Both the position numbers and the translations under genes were made by a program. DNA of 64,000 bases from Achromobacter pulmonis (GTDB taxonomy: Bacteria; Pseudomonadota; Gammaproteobacteria; Burkholderiales; Burkholderiaceae_B), in NCBI RefSeq assembly GCF_902859765.1, contig NZ_CADIJV010000004.1:1-64000 (forward strand). The letters run 5' to 3'. The notes below the pieces were generated by a model. That model did no database searches. It was not told the DNA's origin and saw only the letters and a list, made by a program, of their open reading frames with translations. The number at the start of each line of letters is the position of its first letter. Positions within the stretch are counted from its first letter, which is position 1. Of this stretch, positions 28,388-37,069 are shown piece by piece.

Positions 28388-29431
28388 TCAGTTGTCGAAA
28401 CCGACCTTGTCCACCAGTTCACTGGCTTGCTTGCGGTACTTGGCGATCTCGGTCAGGGGCAGGGGATCGACCTTCAGTTCGCCGAAGCTGGCGATGACCG
28501 GGTCGAGCTTGACGCCCTTGCGCACCGGGTATTCGTAGTTGGCCTGCGCGTACAGCGCCTGCGCCGGCTCGGACACCAGGAAGTCCAGCAGCTTGATGGC
28601 ATTGGCCTTGTTGGGCGCATGGGCCGCGACCGCCGCGCCGCTGACATTGACGTGGGTGCCGCCGCTCTTCTCGTTGGCGAAGGTCGGGCGGACCACCTTG
28701 ATGGCGTCGCCCCACTTGCGGGCGTCGGTGCCGGGTTCGGCGTTCTTCATGTGGCCGACGTAATAGGCGTTGGCCAGGCCGATGTCGCAGATGCCGCCCA
28801 GGATGTCGCGGGCCACATCGCGGTCGCCGCCGGCAGCCTTGCGCGCCAGGTTGGCCTTGACGCCGCGCAGCCATTTCTCGGTGGCCTCGGCGCCGTCATG
28901 GGCGATCATGGAGGCGACCATGGCGGTGTTGTAGGGGTGCTGGCCCGAGCGGATGCAAACCTTGCCCTTCCATTTCGGATCGGCCAGGTCTTCGTAGCGG
29001 AAGGCGTCCAGCTTCAGGTCCTTTTCGACGTACAGCACGCGGTCGCGCAGCGACAGGGCGTACCATTTTCCGTCGGCGCCGCGCAGGTTGGCGGGGATGA
29101 CCGATTCCAGTGTCTGCGACTTGACCGACTGCGTCACGCCGCCGTCGACCAGGTCGAGCAGGTTGCCGATATCGACGGTCATGAGCACGTCGGCCGGCGA
29201 CTTGGCGCCCTCGGCCTTGACGCGCTCGAGCAGGCCGTCCTTGACGAACACGGTGTTGACCTTGATGCCGCTTTCCTTGGTGAAGGCGTCCAGCAGCGGC
29301 TGGATCAGCTTGGGTTCCCGGGTGGTATAGAGGCTGACTTCGCCGGCCGCATGGGCCGGGACGGCGAAGGCGGCGGCGCCGGCCAGGGCCAGGGCGCGCA
29401 GCAGGGTGGTCATTTGGGGACGCATGGACAT
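28388..29431 (-). CDS. fbpA: Ferric iron ABC transporter substrate-binding protein
   Basis: A periplasmic binding protein of about 347 residues in the FbpA/FutA group. The signal peptide ends AVPAHAAG. The mature N-terminus GEVSLYTTREPKLIQPLLDAFTKESGIKVNTVFVKDGLLERVKAEG is typical. The segment YAQANYEYPVRKG near the C-terminus holds the tyrosines that coordinate ferric iron in this family. The ATG at 29431 has GGAG about 9 bp upstream; more upstream residues do not belong. A clear Fur box about 70 bp upstream supports iron repression of the whole fbpABC operon. Confidence 0.9.
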   Translation of the reverse strand: MSMRPQMTTLLRALALAGAAAFAVPAHAAGEVSLYTTREPKLIQPLLDAFTKESGIKVNTVFVKDGLLERVKAEGAKSPADVLMTVDIGNLLDLVDGGVTQSVKSQTLESVIPANLRGADGKWYALSLRDRVLYVEKDLKLDAFRYEDLADPKWKGKVCIRSGQHPYNTAMVASMIAHDGAEATEKWLRGVKANLARKAAGGDRDVARDILGGICDIGLANAYYVGHMKNAEPGTDARKWGDAIKVVRPTFANEKSGGTHVNVSGAAVAAHAPNKANAIKLLDFLVSEPAQALYAQANYEYPVRKGVKLDPVIASFGELKVDPLPLTEIAKYRKQASELVDKVGFDN

Positions 29432-29496
29432 GAAGGGAACTCCGGCAAGGGAAACGCGGTGGGCGCAGACGCCGCCGCGGCTCAAAACGGTCTGCT

Positions 29497-29514
29497 AACG
29501 AAAATGATTATCAA
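29497..29514. promoter_or_regulatory. Fur box upstream of fbpABC
   Basis: AACGAAAATGATTATCAA, read on the minus strand as TTGATAATCATTTTCGTT, contains GATAAT and ATT hexamers of the Fur consensus. It lies about 70 bp upstream of fbpA in AT-rich sequence, in the gap shared with the divergent fpr gene. Confidence 0.78.
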
Positions 29515-29708
29515 GTCAGAGCGGCACGATAACAGGAAGTCTTATCGTATTCAACTACATGTAAGACTGGAGTTAAGACCTTGATTCGATACCGTTGATC
29601 CCCATCAATACGGCATAAGGGTATTACGGAATAATGAGAGCAATTATCATCGAGTCCCTGTAGAATAGGGACAACCCTAATACCGGACGCGTCCTTACTA
29701 GATACGAC

Positions 29709-30485
29709 ATGGCTGCTTTCAATACCGAGCGCGTGCTGAGCGTGCACCACTGGAACGACACCCTGTTTTCCTTTACCACCACGCGTGACGCGGCCCTGCG
29801 GTTCCACAACGGCCACTTCGTCATGATCGGCCTGGAAGTCGAAGGCAAGCCGTTGCTGCGCGCCTACAGCATCGCCAGCGCCAACTACGAGGAAAACCTC
29901 GAATTCCTCAGCATCAAGGTGCAGAACGGTCCGCTGACCTCGCGCTTGCAGCACCTGAAGGAAGGCGACACCATCCTGGTCAGCCGCAAGCCGGTCGGCA
30001 CGTTGGTGGTGGACGACCTCAAGCCGGGCAAGCACCTGTTCCTGTTCGGCACCGGCACCGGCCTGGCGCCCTTCATGAGCATCATCAAGGACCCGGACGT
30101 CTACGAGCGCTTCGACAAGGTCATCCTGGTGCACGGCGTGCGCTGGGTCAGCGAGCTGGCCTACGCCGACTTCATCGAAAACGAATTGCCGAACAACGAG
30201 TTCTTCGGCGACGTGGTGCGCGAAAAACTGGTCTATTACCCGACCGTCACGCGCGAGCCGTTCCGCAACCAGGGCCGTATCACCGAGCTCATGGAAAACG
30301 GCAAGCTGTGCCAGGACATCGGCATTCCCCAGATCAACCCTGAAACCGATCGCGCCATGATCTGCGGCAGCCCGCATATGCTGGCCGACATCAGCGCCAT
30401 GCTGGACAAGCGCGGTTTCGTGGTGTCGCCGGGTGTGGGCCAGCCGGGCGACTACGTGGTCGAGCGCGCCTTCGTCGACAAATAA
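29709..30485 (+). CDS. fpr: Ferredoxin/flavodoxin-NADP reductase
   Basis: A 258-residue FAD protein that exchanges electrons between NADPH and ferredoxin or flavodoxin, often supporting iron-sulfur repair and oxidative-stress defence. FAD contacts are LRAYSIASANYEENLEF. The NADP-binding region is LFLFGTGTGLAPFMSIIKDP, with CGSPHML later on. The C-terminal VVERAFVDK is typical of the bacterial Fpr subclass. The length matches the family. It is divergent from the Fur-regulated fbpABC operon across a 280-bp AT-rich gap that has several short repeats but no operator I can name with certainty. A strong terminator follows. Confidence 0.94.
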   Translation: MAAFNTERVLSVHHWNDTLFSFTTTRDAALRFHNGHFVMIGLEVEGKPLLRAYSIASANYEENLEFLSIKVQNGPLTSRLQHLKEGDTILVSRKPVGTLVVDDLKPGKHLFLFGTGTGLAPFMSIIKDPDVYERFDKVILVHGVRWVSELAYADFIENELPNNEFFGDVVREKLVYYPTVTREPFRNQGRITELMENGKLCQDIGIPQINPETDRAMICGSPHMLADISAMLDKRGFVVSPGVGQPGDYVVERAFVDK

Positions 30486-30511
30486 GGCACGGCCGGTCCG
30501 CGCCAGCAAAA

Positions 30512-30544
30512 ATCCCCGTCGCGTGCGCGACGGGGATTTTTTTT
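30512..30544. terminator. Strong terminator after fpr
   Basis: ATCCCCGTCGC-GTGC-GCGACGGGGAT is a perfect 11-bp stem with eight T after it and an A run before it. It can terminate fpr on the plus strand and the Bug-AtuA operon on the minus strand. Confidence 0.92.
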
Positions 30545-30583
30545 GCCGGTGCCGCGGGCGAGCGGGTCGCCCGGGGCGGCGCA

Positions 30584-31561
30584 TCATTCCGGCTGGATGC
30601 CGGCCTTCTTGATGATCTCGCCCCACTTCTTCGACTCGGCTTGCTGGAACTGCGCCAGTCCGTCGGGCGTGGAAGTGGCCGGGTCGGTGCCGGTCTGGGC
30701 ATAGAACTGCTTGGCCGGCGCGGTCTGGGTGGCCTTGACCAGCAGCTCATTCAGGCGCTTGACCACTTGCGGCGGGGTGCCGGCCGGCGCATAGGCCGCG
30801 AACCAGTACCCCATCTCGTAGCCCGGCACGCCCGATTCGGCGATGGTGGGCACATCCGGCGCGAGCGGCGAACGGGCCTTGCCGGTCACGCCCAGCGCCC
30901 GCAGCTTGCCGGACTTGACCTGGGGCAGGCCGGTAGCGGTGTCGGTGATCATCATGTCGATCTGCCCGCCGAGCAGGTCGGTGACGGCCAGCGGGTTGCT
31001 CTTGTAGGGCACATGCAGCAGTTGCACGCCGGCCATCTGCTGCAGCAGTTCCCCGGCGATACGGCTGCTGGAGCTGCCGCTGCCGAAACTCAGCTTGCCG
31101 GGCGACTGGCGCGCCAGCGCCAGAAAGTCGCCCACCGATTTGGCACTGGAACTGGGGTTGACCACCATGATCTGGCCGCCCTTGCCGAGCAGCGAGATCG
31201 GCGCATAGTCCTTGACCGGATGATAGGTCAGGGTCTTGTACAGGTGCTCATTGGCGGCGTGGGTGGTGTTGGTGGTGATGAGGACGGTGTAGCCGTCCGG
31301 GGCCGCGCGGGCGGCGGCCGAGGCGCCGATCATGGCGCTGGCACCCGGCTTGTTCTCGATCACCACGGCCTGGCCGGTCTGCTCGGTGACGCCCTGGCCG
31401 ATGGCGCGGCCGATCTGGTCAGTCGCGCTGCCGGCGGCAAATGGCACGATGAAGGTGATGGGTTTGCTGGGGAAGTCCGCGGCCGGATTGGCCTGGGCCA
31501 GGGCCGTCAGCGGCAGGGCCGCCAGCAGCAGGGCCAGCCGGCCCTTGAGGGTAAAGCGCAT
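30584..31561 (-). CDS. Bug family (TctC-like) solute-binding protein
   Basis: A 325-residue periplasmic receptor with a signal peptide ending ALAQANP. Family segments are FPSKPITFIVPFAAGSATDQIGRAIGQGVTEQTGQAVVIENKPGASAMIGA and LSFGSGSSSSRIAGELLQQMAGVQLLHVPYK. It is the last gene of a minus-strand operon with the two AtuA-type genes, and the divergent LysR gene probably controls them. The binding protein may therefore deliver the substrate degraded by the AtuA system, probably an organic acid. No membrane subunits are nearby. It is distinct in sequence from the other Bug protein in this window. Confidence 0.92.
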   Translation of the reverse strand: MRFTLKGRLALLLAALPLTALAQANPAADFPSKPITFIVPFAAGSATDQIGRAIGQGVTEQTGQAVVIENKPGASAMIGASAAARAAPDGYTVLITTNTTHAANEHLYKTLTYHPVKDYAPISLLGKGGQIMVVNPSSSAKSVGDFLALARQSPGKLSFGSGSSSSRIAGELLQQMAGVQLLHVPYKSNPLAVTDLLGGQIDMMITDTATGLPQVKSGKLRALGVTGKARSPLAPDVPTIAESGVPGYEMGYWFAAYAPAGTPPQVVKRLNELLVKATQTAPAKQFYAQTGTDPATSTPDGLAQFQQAESKKWGEIIKKAGIQPE

Positions 31562-31606
31562 GGTGTGTCTCCTGTTGGGTGTTGTTGTCGTGGTGGGGAA
31601 ACCGGG

Positions 31607-31990
31607 TCAGGCCGGAGCCGGCGGGTCGCCGGCGATGTCCGGCAGGCGCGCGGCCAGCGCCGGGCTGACCGCTACCGTCATGTCCAGCAGATGGAAAGAC
31701 AGGCTCTTGCCGTGGGCGTCCAGATTGAGGGCGTCATTGACGCCGCCATCGAGCACGCCTTCGAGCACGAAATTCATGGCGTGCAGGGTGGGCAGGAGAT
31801 AGCGGGTGACGCGCACCGGGCGACGGTAGGCGAACCAGTCGGCCACGCGCGCCTCGGTTACTTGCGCCGCCAGCACCGCGTAGCATTCGGGGTCCCAGGC
31901 GATGAGGCTGAGGTTGGAGGTGTCGCCCTTGTCGCCGGAACGGCTGTGGCCGAGGCGGTACAGGGGAACGGCGGTCAACGGGTCGGTCAT
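31607..31990 (-). CDS. AtuA-like small subunit
   Basis: A 127-residue protein matching the small domain that accompanies DUF1446/AtuA proteins. The start LYRLGHSRSGDKGDTSNLSLIAWDPECYAVLAAQVTEARVADWF is characteristic, with the conserved RSGDKGD. In some bacteria this domain is fused to the C-terminus of AtuA; here it is a separate gene overlapping the large subunit by four bases. AtuA-type proteins were named from acyclic terpene (citronellol) utilisation, but many members work on other substrates. The chemistry is not established, and no other atu genes are present here. Confidence 0.82.
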   Translation of the reverse strand: MTDPLTAVPLYRLGHSRSGDKGDTSNLSLIAWDPECYAVLAAQVTEARVADWFAYRRPVRVTRYLLPTLHAMNFVLEGVLDGGVNDALNLDAHGKSLSFHLLDMTVAVSPALAARLPDIAGDPPAPA

Positions 31991-33351
31991 GGCGAGATCT
32001 CGTCCAGGAAGCGCCAGCCGCTGGCCACGGCGTCGCGGGGAATGGTGCAGGACACCATGTTCAGGCGCGGGCGCAGCGCGGTGCGGACGCCGCCGCCGCC
32101 GGCCGGGCCGCAGGTGTAGAGCGCGGTCACTTCGCGCAGCACGCGCTCGGCCACCGCGCGGTTGGCGTGCTCGCCGGCCACCCGCAGGCGCACGTCGCGC
32201 GCGTGGCCGGCGGTGCGAGCCTGGCGCAGGGCGCCTTCGTCGTTGTCGAGAATGCTGACCGCGCCGATCAGGTCGGCGCGCAGGCGCAGCGCGGCGCCCA
32301 GGCGCCGATTCACGATATCGGCGGCCAGGCGCGCGCGCGCTTCGGCCTGCACGCCAGCGTAGGAAATCTCGGCCTCGGCCAGCCAGCCGCCGTGGTAGCA
32401 GACGTTGACCTTCAGTTCGGCCGGCCGCGCGTGGCCGGTAATGCCGCGCAGCGCCACGCGATCGCGGCCCAATTCCTCCACGTGCGCCTGGCTCAGGTCG
32501 GCCACCACGTCGGGCGTCAGGTAGCGCGCGGGATCGTGGACTTCGTACAGCAGTTGTTCCTTGACCGTGCGGGCATCCACCATGCCGCCGGTGTCATCGG
32601 CTTTGCCGATGACGAATTCGCCGTCGGCCTGGATCTCGGCAATGGGAAAGCCCGCGGCGTGAACGTCCGGCACATCCTTCAGTCCGGGCACGCAGAAATA
32701 GCCGCCGCTGACCTGCAGGCCGCATTCGAGCATGTGGCCGGCCATGGTGGCGCGGCCCAGGCGCGGCCAATCGTCTAACTGCCAGCCGAAATGGGCCAGA
32801 GCCGGCCCCAGCGTCAGGGAAGGGTCGGCCACACGGCCGGCCACTACGATCTGCGCGCCCGCGGCCAGGGCCTGGGCGATTTCGGCGGCGCCGAGGTAGG
32901 CGGTGGCGCTGACCACGTCGACGCCGTCGAGCGCGGCGCCCAGGCGCCGGCGCAACAGTTCGCGTTGGGCTGGGGTGTCGAGCGCATCGCCATGGACCAC
33001 GGCGATGCGCGGGGCCGGCAGGCCCTGCTGCGCGGCCAGTTCGGCGATGCGGCGCGCCGCGCCCACCGGGTTGGCGGCGCCGAAATTGCTGACGATGGCG
33101 ATGCCGTGGCGCAGGCAGTCGGCCAGCACCGGCGCCACCAGTTCGTCCAGCAGTGGCTCGTAGCCCTGGCGCGGATCGGCGTTGCGCGCCAGTTGCGCCA
33201 GCGCCAGGGTGCGTTCGGCCAGGGTTTCGAAGATGAGCGTGCCGCCGCCCCGGGCGATCAGGGATCGCACCACGGCGGCGGCACCGTCGCTGCGGTCGCC
33301 GGAAAAACCGGAAGCGCAGCCGATGAACAGGGGACGAGAGGACATAAACAT
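31987..33351 (-). CDS. AtuA family (DUF1446) protein, large subunit
   Basis: A 454-residue cytoplasmic protein of the DUF1446 family. Typical segments are IGCASGFSGDRSDGAAAVVRSLIARGG at the N-terminus, VVAGRVADPSLTLGPALAHFGW, AGHMLECGLQVSGGYF, and GGMVDARTVKEQLLYEVHDPARYLTPDVVADLS. It forms an operon with the small AtuA-like subunit (ATGA overlap) and a Bug binding protein, divergent from a LysR regulator. The set looks like a small inducible catabolic module for an unknown carboxylic acid or acyl compound. The ATG at 33351 and the one at 33345 are both possible starts. Confidence 0.85.
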   Translation of the reverse strand: MFMSSRPLFIGCASGFSGDRSDGAAAVVRSLIARGGGTLIFETLAERTLALAQLARNADPRQGYEPLLDELVAPVLADCLRHGIAIVSNFGAANPVGAARRIAELAAQQGLPAPRIAVVHGDALDTPAQRELLRRRLGAALDGVDVVSATAYLGAAEIAQALAAGAQIVVAGRVADPSLTLGPALAHFGWQLDDWPRLGRATMAGHMLECGLQVSGGYFCVPGLKDVPDVHAAGFPIAEIQADGEFVIGKADDTGGMVDARTVKEQLLYEVHDPARYLTPDVVADLSQAHVEELGRDRVALRGITGHARPAELKVNVCYHGGWLAEAEISYAGVQAEARARLAADIVNRRLGAALRLRADLIGAVSILDNDEGALRQARTAGHARDVRLRVAGEHANRAVAERVLREVTALYTCGPAGGGGVRTALRPRLNMVSCTIPRDAVASGWRFLDEISP

Positions 33352-33414
33352 CGCCAGGGGAAAGCCGGAGGCCCACTATAGGCAGCGCCCGATCATCCGT
33401 AAAATAGAAATATC

Positions 33415-33428
33415 GGATCAATTAATCC
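33415..33428. promoter_or_regulatory. Candidate LysR operator
   Basis: GGATCAATTAATCC is an AT-rich near-dyad (GGAT/ATCC arms with a symmetric AATT core) 10 bp before the LysR start and in the gap shared with the AtuA operon. The location fits autoregulation and divergent control. Confidence 0.45.
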
Positions 33429-33437
33429 ATAAAACCC

Positions 33438-34340
33438 ATGAATCTATCCGCCCGGCAATTGCGCGCTTTCGTGGCCCTGGCCGACGAGCGGCACTTCACC
33501 CGCGCCGCCCAGCGCTGCCACCTGACCCAGCCAGCCTTCAGCGCGCTGATCCGCCAGCTGGAAGACAGCGCCGGACTGCGGCTGTTCGACCGCACCACCC
33601 GCAATGTGGAGTTGACCGCGGAGGGGCGCGTGCTGGACGCGTCGGCGCGCCGCCTGTTGGCCGACATGGACCTGGTGATGGAAGACCTGCGCGATCACGC
33701 CGCCCGCCGCCGCGGCCGGGTGGCGCTGGCCGCGCTGCCATCGCTGGCGGCCGGCTGGCTGCCGCCGCTGCTGGCGCGGTTCCGCGCCGCGCATCCCGGC
33801 ATCGCGGTGGACTTGCGCGACGCCTTGCTCGATCCGTGCCTGGACATGGTGCGCGACGGCCAGGTGGATTTTGCGGTGGCCTCGCGGCGCCCGGACATGA
33901 GCGAGCTGGACAGCGAGTTCCTGCATGCCGACCGCTATTTTCTGGTGTGCCGGGCCGACCATCCGCTGGCGGCGATGACGCGGGTGCGGCTGCGTGACGT
34001 GGCGCGGCACGCGGTGATCCAGCTGGCGCGCAACAGCAGCGTGCGCAAGCACCTGGACGCGGCGTTTGGCGCGGATGCGCCGCCGCCGGTGTTCGAGGTC
34101 GAGCACCTGGCCACCGTTACCGGATTGGTACGGGCCGGGTTGGGCGTGGCGGTGGTGCCCGCGATGACGCTGTTCCATTTTGGCGGCCCGGACCTGCGCA
34201 TCGTCCCGCTGGCGGGCAAGGCATTGCTGCGGCCGCTGTACCTGGTGTGGCGCCAGGGTCGCAGCCTGCCGCTGGCGGCGCAGGCGCTGTATGACCTGCT
34301 GTGGGCCAGCCGCGCCGAGATCGGCGCGGCTTTCCGATGA
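33438..34340 (+). CDS. LysR family transcriptional regulator
   Basis: A 300-residue regulator with a winged helix at the N-terminus (NLSARQLRAFVALADERHFTRAAQRCHLTQPAFSALIRQLEDSAGLRLFDRTTRNVELTAEG) and a LysR substrate-binding domain. The divergent AtuA-Bug operon is its most likely target, with the intervening 86 bp containing an AT-rich near-dyad. The effector would be the substrate or an intermediate of that pathway. It has no close resemblance to the other two LysR proteins of this window outside the DNA-binding domain. Confidence 0.9.
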   Translation: MNLSARQLRAFVALADERHFTRAAQRCHLTQPAFSALIRQLEDSAGLRLFDRTTRNVELTAEGRVLDASARRLLADMDLVMEDLRDHAARRRGRVALAALPSLAAGWLPPLLARFRAAHPGIAVDLRDALLDPCLDMVRDGQVDFAVASRRPDMSELDSEFLHADRYFLVCRADHPLAAMTRVRLRDVARHAVIQLARNSSVRKHLDAAFGADAPPPVFEVEHLATVTGLVRAGLGVAVVPAMTLFHFGGPDLRIVPLAGKALLRPLYLVWRQGRSLPLAAQALYDLLWASRAEIGAAFR

Positions 34341-34475
34341 CCAATTGCGGGAAGGCGGCGCCGAAGTGTGGGTAACATGGAAGACTCGGCTGGGCTCGCC
34401 TGAACCTTTCGCAAAACCCTATTGCCGATTAAAATCCGATAGTTGTAGCTATCCGTCACCAGAAGGATTCCGCCC

Positions 34476-34862
34476 ATGAGCAAGCAAATCATCCATACCG
34501 ACGCCGCGCCCGCCGCCGTCGGCCCTTACTCGCAAGCGGTTGCCGTCAATGGCACCAAGACCGTCTACCTGTCCGGCCAGATCGGCCTCGAACCCGGTAC
34601 CGGCGACCTAGTGTCCGAGAATTTCGACGCGCAGGTGCGCCAGGCCTTCGCCAACATGAAGGCGGTGGTCGAGGCGGCCGGCGGCACGCTCGACAACGTG
34701 GTCAAGCTGACCCTGTTCCTGACCGATCTGGGCAAGTTCACCGCCGCCAACGCCATCATGGCCGAGCTGATTCCGCAGCCGTTCCCGGCCCGTTCGACCG
34801 TGGGCGTGGCCAGCCTGCCCAAGGGCGCGCAGTTCGAAGTCGAGGCGATCCTGGTCCTGTAA
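34476..34862 (+). CDS. ridA: RidA family reactive-intermediate deaminase
   Basis: A 128-residue trimeric enzyme that hydrolyses 2-aminoacrylate and similar enamine/imine intermediates released by PLP enzymes. The family sequence is intact: VGPYSQAVAVNGTKTVYLSGQIGLEPGTGDLVSENFDAQVRQAFANMKAVVEAAGG, then VVKLTLFLTDLGKFTAANAIMAE and PFPARSTVGVASLPKGAQFEVEAILVL, including the active-site Arg in ARSTV and the C-terminal Glu. AGAAGGA lies about 8 bp before the ATG. It is followed by recG after 33 bp on the same strand and may be cotranscribed with it. Confidence 0.95.
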   Translation: MSKQIIHTDAAPAAVGPYSQAVAVNGTKTVYLSGQIGLEPGTGDLVSENFDAQVRQAFANMKAVVEAAGGTLDNVVKLTLFLTDLGKFTAANAIMAELIPQPFPARSTVGVASLPKGAQFEVEAILVL

Positions 34863-34895
34863 CGCCAGCGCGCGTTCGAGCCAGGGGCATCCCAT

Positions 34896-36986
34896 ATGCC
34901 GGCCGCGGCCGTGGCTACCAAGCGATCCGGCGCCCAAGCCAAAGGCGCCGGCAAAGCCATGACGGATACGGAGCGCAAGCTGCGTAACCTGGGTCTGGTG
35001 CTGCCCGAGGACTTCGTGCTGCACCTGCCGCTGCGCTATGAAGACGAAACCCGCGTCATCCCGATCAGCCAGTTGCGGCCCGGCTTTGCCGGCCAGGTCG
35101 AGGGCGAGATCACCAAATCCGAAGTCCTGTACCGGCCGCGGCGCCAGCTCACCGCCACCCTGGCCGACGACAGCGGCGAATTGCAATTGCGCTGGCTGAA
35201 TTTCTACCCCAGCCAGCAGAAGCAGGTCAGTGTCGGCAAGCGCCTGCGCGCGCGCGGCGAAGTGCGCGGCGGCCTGTTCGGACGCGAGATGGTGCATCCG
35301 CGGCTGACCAATGCCGATGCGCCGCTGCCGACCGCGCTGACCCCCGTCTATCCCACTACCGAAGGCCTGCCGCAGCTGACGCTGCGGCGCGCCATCGCCC
35401 AGGCGCTCGACCGCGCCGACCTGTCCGACACCCTGCCGCCGCAGGCATTGCAGCGTTACGACCTGCCGCCTTTCGCGCCGGCGATCCGCGCGCTGCATAC
35501 CCCCGCGCAGGGGGAATCGGAGGCGGCGCTGCTGGACCGGGTGCATCCGGCCTGGCGCCGAATCAAGTTCGACGAACTGCTGGCGCAGCAGTTGTCGCTG
35601 GCCGCGGCGCGGGCCGCGCGCCGCGTCAAGGAGGCCGAAGCGCTGCCGGCGAGCGACGAGCCGGGCGGGCTGGTGGCGCGGCTGTACCAGGCGCTGCCGT
35701 TCAAGCTGACCGGCGCGCAACAGCGCGTGGTGGCCGAAATCTCGGCGGATCTGGCACGGCCGTATCCCATGCACCGCCTGTTGCAGGGCGACGTCGGCAG
35801 CGGCAAAACTGTGGTCGCGGCCATCGCCGCGGCCCAGGCCATCGCCGGCGGCGCGCAGGTGGCGCTGATGGCGCCTACCGAAATCCTGGCCGAGCAGCAT
35901 TTCCGCAAGCTGGTGTCGTGGCTGCAGCCGCTGGGCGTGAATGTCGCCTGGTTGAGCGGCAGCCTGACGGCCAAGGCGCGCCGCGAGGCGGCCGCGGCGG
36001 CGGCCGACGGCAGCGTGCAGTTGGTGGTGGGCACCCAGGCCCTGATCCAGGATCACGTCGAATTCCATCGCCTCGGGCTCTCCATCGTCGACGAGCAGCA
36101 CCGCTTCGGCGTCGGCCAGCGTCTGGCGCTGACGCGCAAGGGCGAAACCGTGCGCGGCCGCATCGTGCCGCACCAGCTCAACATGAGCGCCACGCCGATC
36201 CCGCGCACCCTGGCCATGACCTTCTTCGCCGACCTGGATGTGTCGGTGATCGACGAACTGCCGCCGGGCCGCACGCCAGTGCTGACCAAGCTGGTGTCGG
36301 ACGCGCGGCGCGAGGAAGTCATCGCGCACATCGCGCAGGCCGCGCGGGGCGGCCAGCAGGCTTATTGGGTCTGTCCGCTGGTCGAGGAAAGCGAGGCCCT
36401 GGAGCTGCAGACCGCGGTCGATACCTACGAAGGCATGCGGGTGGACCTGCCGGATCTGCGCATCGGCCTGGTGCACGGCCGCCTGCCGCAGGCCGAGAAG
36501 GCCGCGGTGATGCAGGCCTTTCGCGAAGGCGAGATCGACCTGCTGGTCGCCACTACCGTGATCGAGGTTGGCGTGGACGTGCCCAACGCCTCCCTGATGG
36601 TGATCGAACACGCCGAGCGTTTCGGCCTGGCGCAGCTGCACCAACTGCGCGGCCGGGTAGGGCGCGGCACCGCCGAATCGGTCTGCGTGCTGATCTACCA
36701 GACGCCGCTGTCGCAAGTGGCGCGCGAGCGCCTGCGCGCCATGTTCGAGACTTCCGACGGCTTCGAGATCGCGCGCCGCGACCTGGAACAGCGCGGCCCC
36801 GGTGAATTCCTGGGCACGCGCCAGTCGGGCATGGCGCTGCTGCGCTTTGCCGACCTGGAAACCGATGCCGAGATCGCCGAGCAGGCGCGCGATGCCGCGG
36901 TCTGGCTGCGCGCCGAACATCCCGCCGCCGTCCAGGCGCACCTGGCGCGCTGGATGCGCGGCCGCGAAGACTTCCTGCGGACGTAG
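34896..36986 (+). CDS. recG: ATP-dependent DNA helicase RecG
   Basis: A 696-residue superfamily 2 helicase that remodels stalled forks and branched recombination intermediates. An OB-fold wedge domain at the N-terminus (about 65-160) precedes the motor. Walker A is GDVGSGKTVVAAIAA (about 297-310), the DExH box is DEQH in SIVDEQHRFGVGQR, followed by MSATPIPRTLAMTFFADLDVSVIDELPPGRTPV and the C-terminal motif VI region QLHQLRGRVGRGTAESVC. The length matches the family (693 in E. coli). The ATG at 34896 gives a short basic N-terminal tail; a later start at 34959 (MTDTERKLRNLG) is also possible. oxyR follows on the same strand. Confidence 0.95.
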   Translation: MPAAAVATKRSGAQAKGAGKAMTDTERKLRNLGLVLPEDFVLHLPLRYEDETRVIPISQLRPGFAGQVEGEITKSEVLYRPRRQLTATLADDSGELQLRWLNFYPSQQKQVSVGKRLRARGEVRGGLFGREMVHPRLTNADAPLPTALTPVYPTTEGLPQLTLRRAIAQALDRADLSDTLPPQALQRYDLPPFAPAIRALHTPAQGESEAALLDRVHPAWRRIKFDELLAQQLSLAAARAARRVKEAEALPASDEPGGLVARLYQALPFKLTGAQQRVVAEISADLARPYPMHRLLQGDVGSGKTVVAAIAAAQAIAGGAQVALMAPTEILAEQHFRKLVSWLQPLGVNVAWLSGSLTAKARREAAAAAADGSVQLVVGTQALIQDHVEFHRLGLSIVDEQHRFGVGQRLALTRKGETVRGRIVPHQLNMSATPIPRTLAMTFFADLDVSVIDELPPGRTPVLTKLVSDARREEVIAHIAQAARGGQQAYWVCPLVEESEALELQTAVDTYEGMRVDLPDLRIGLVHGRLPQAEKAAVMQAFREGEIDLLVATTVIEVGVDVPNASLMVIEHAERFGLAQLHQLRGRVGRGTAESVCVLIYQTPLSQVARERLRAMFETSDGFEIARRDLEQRGPGEFLGTRQSGMALLRFADLETDAEIAEQARDAAVWLRAEHPAAVQAHLARWMRGREDFLRT

Positions 36987-37069
36987 CGGACGGACACGCC
37001 ATGATGAAATTCCCTTTTTCCTGCGCCGTCCGCCGTGCCGGCGCGCAACTCCCGGGGGCCTAGTCCACC

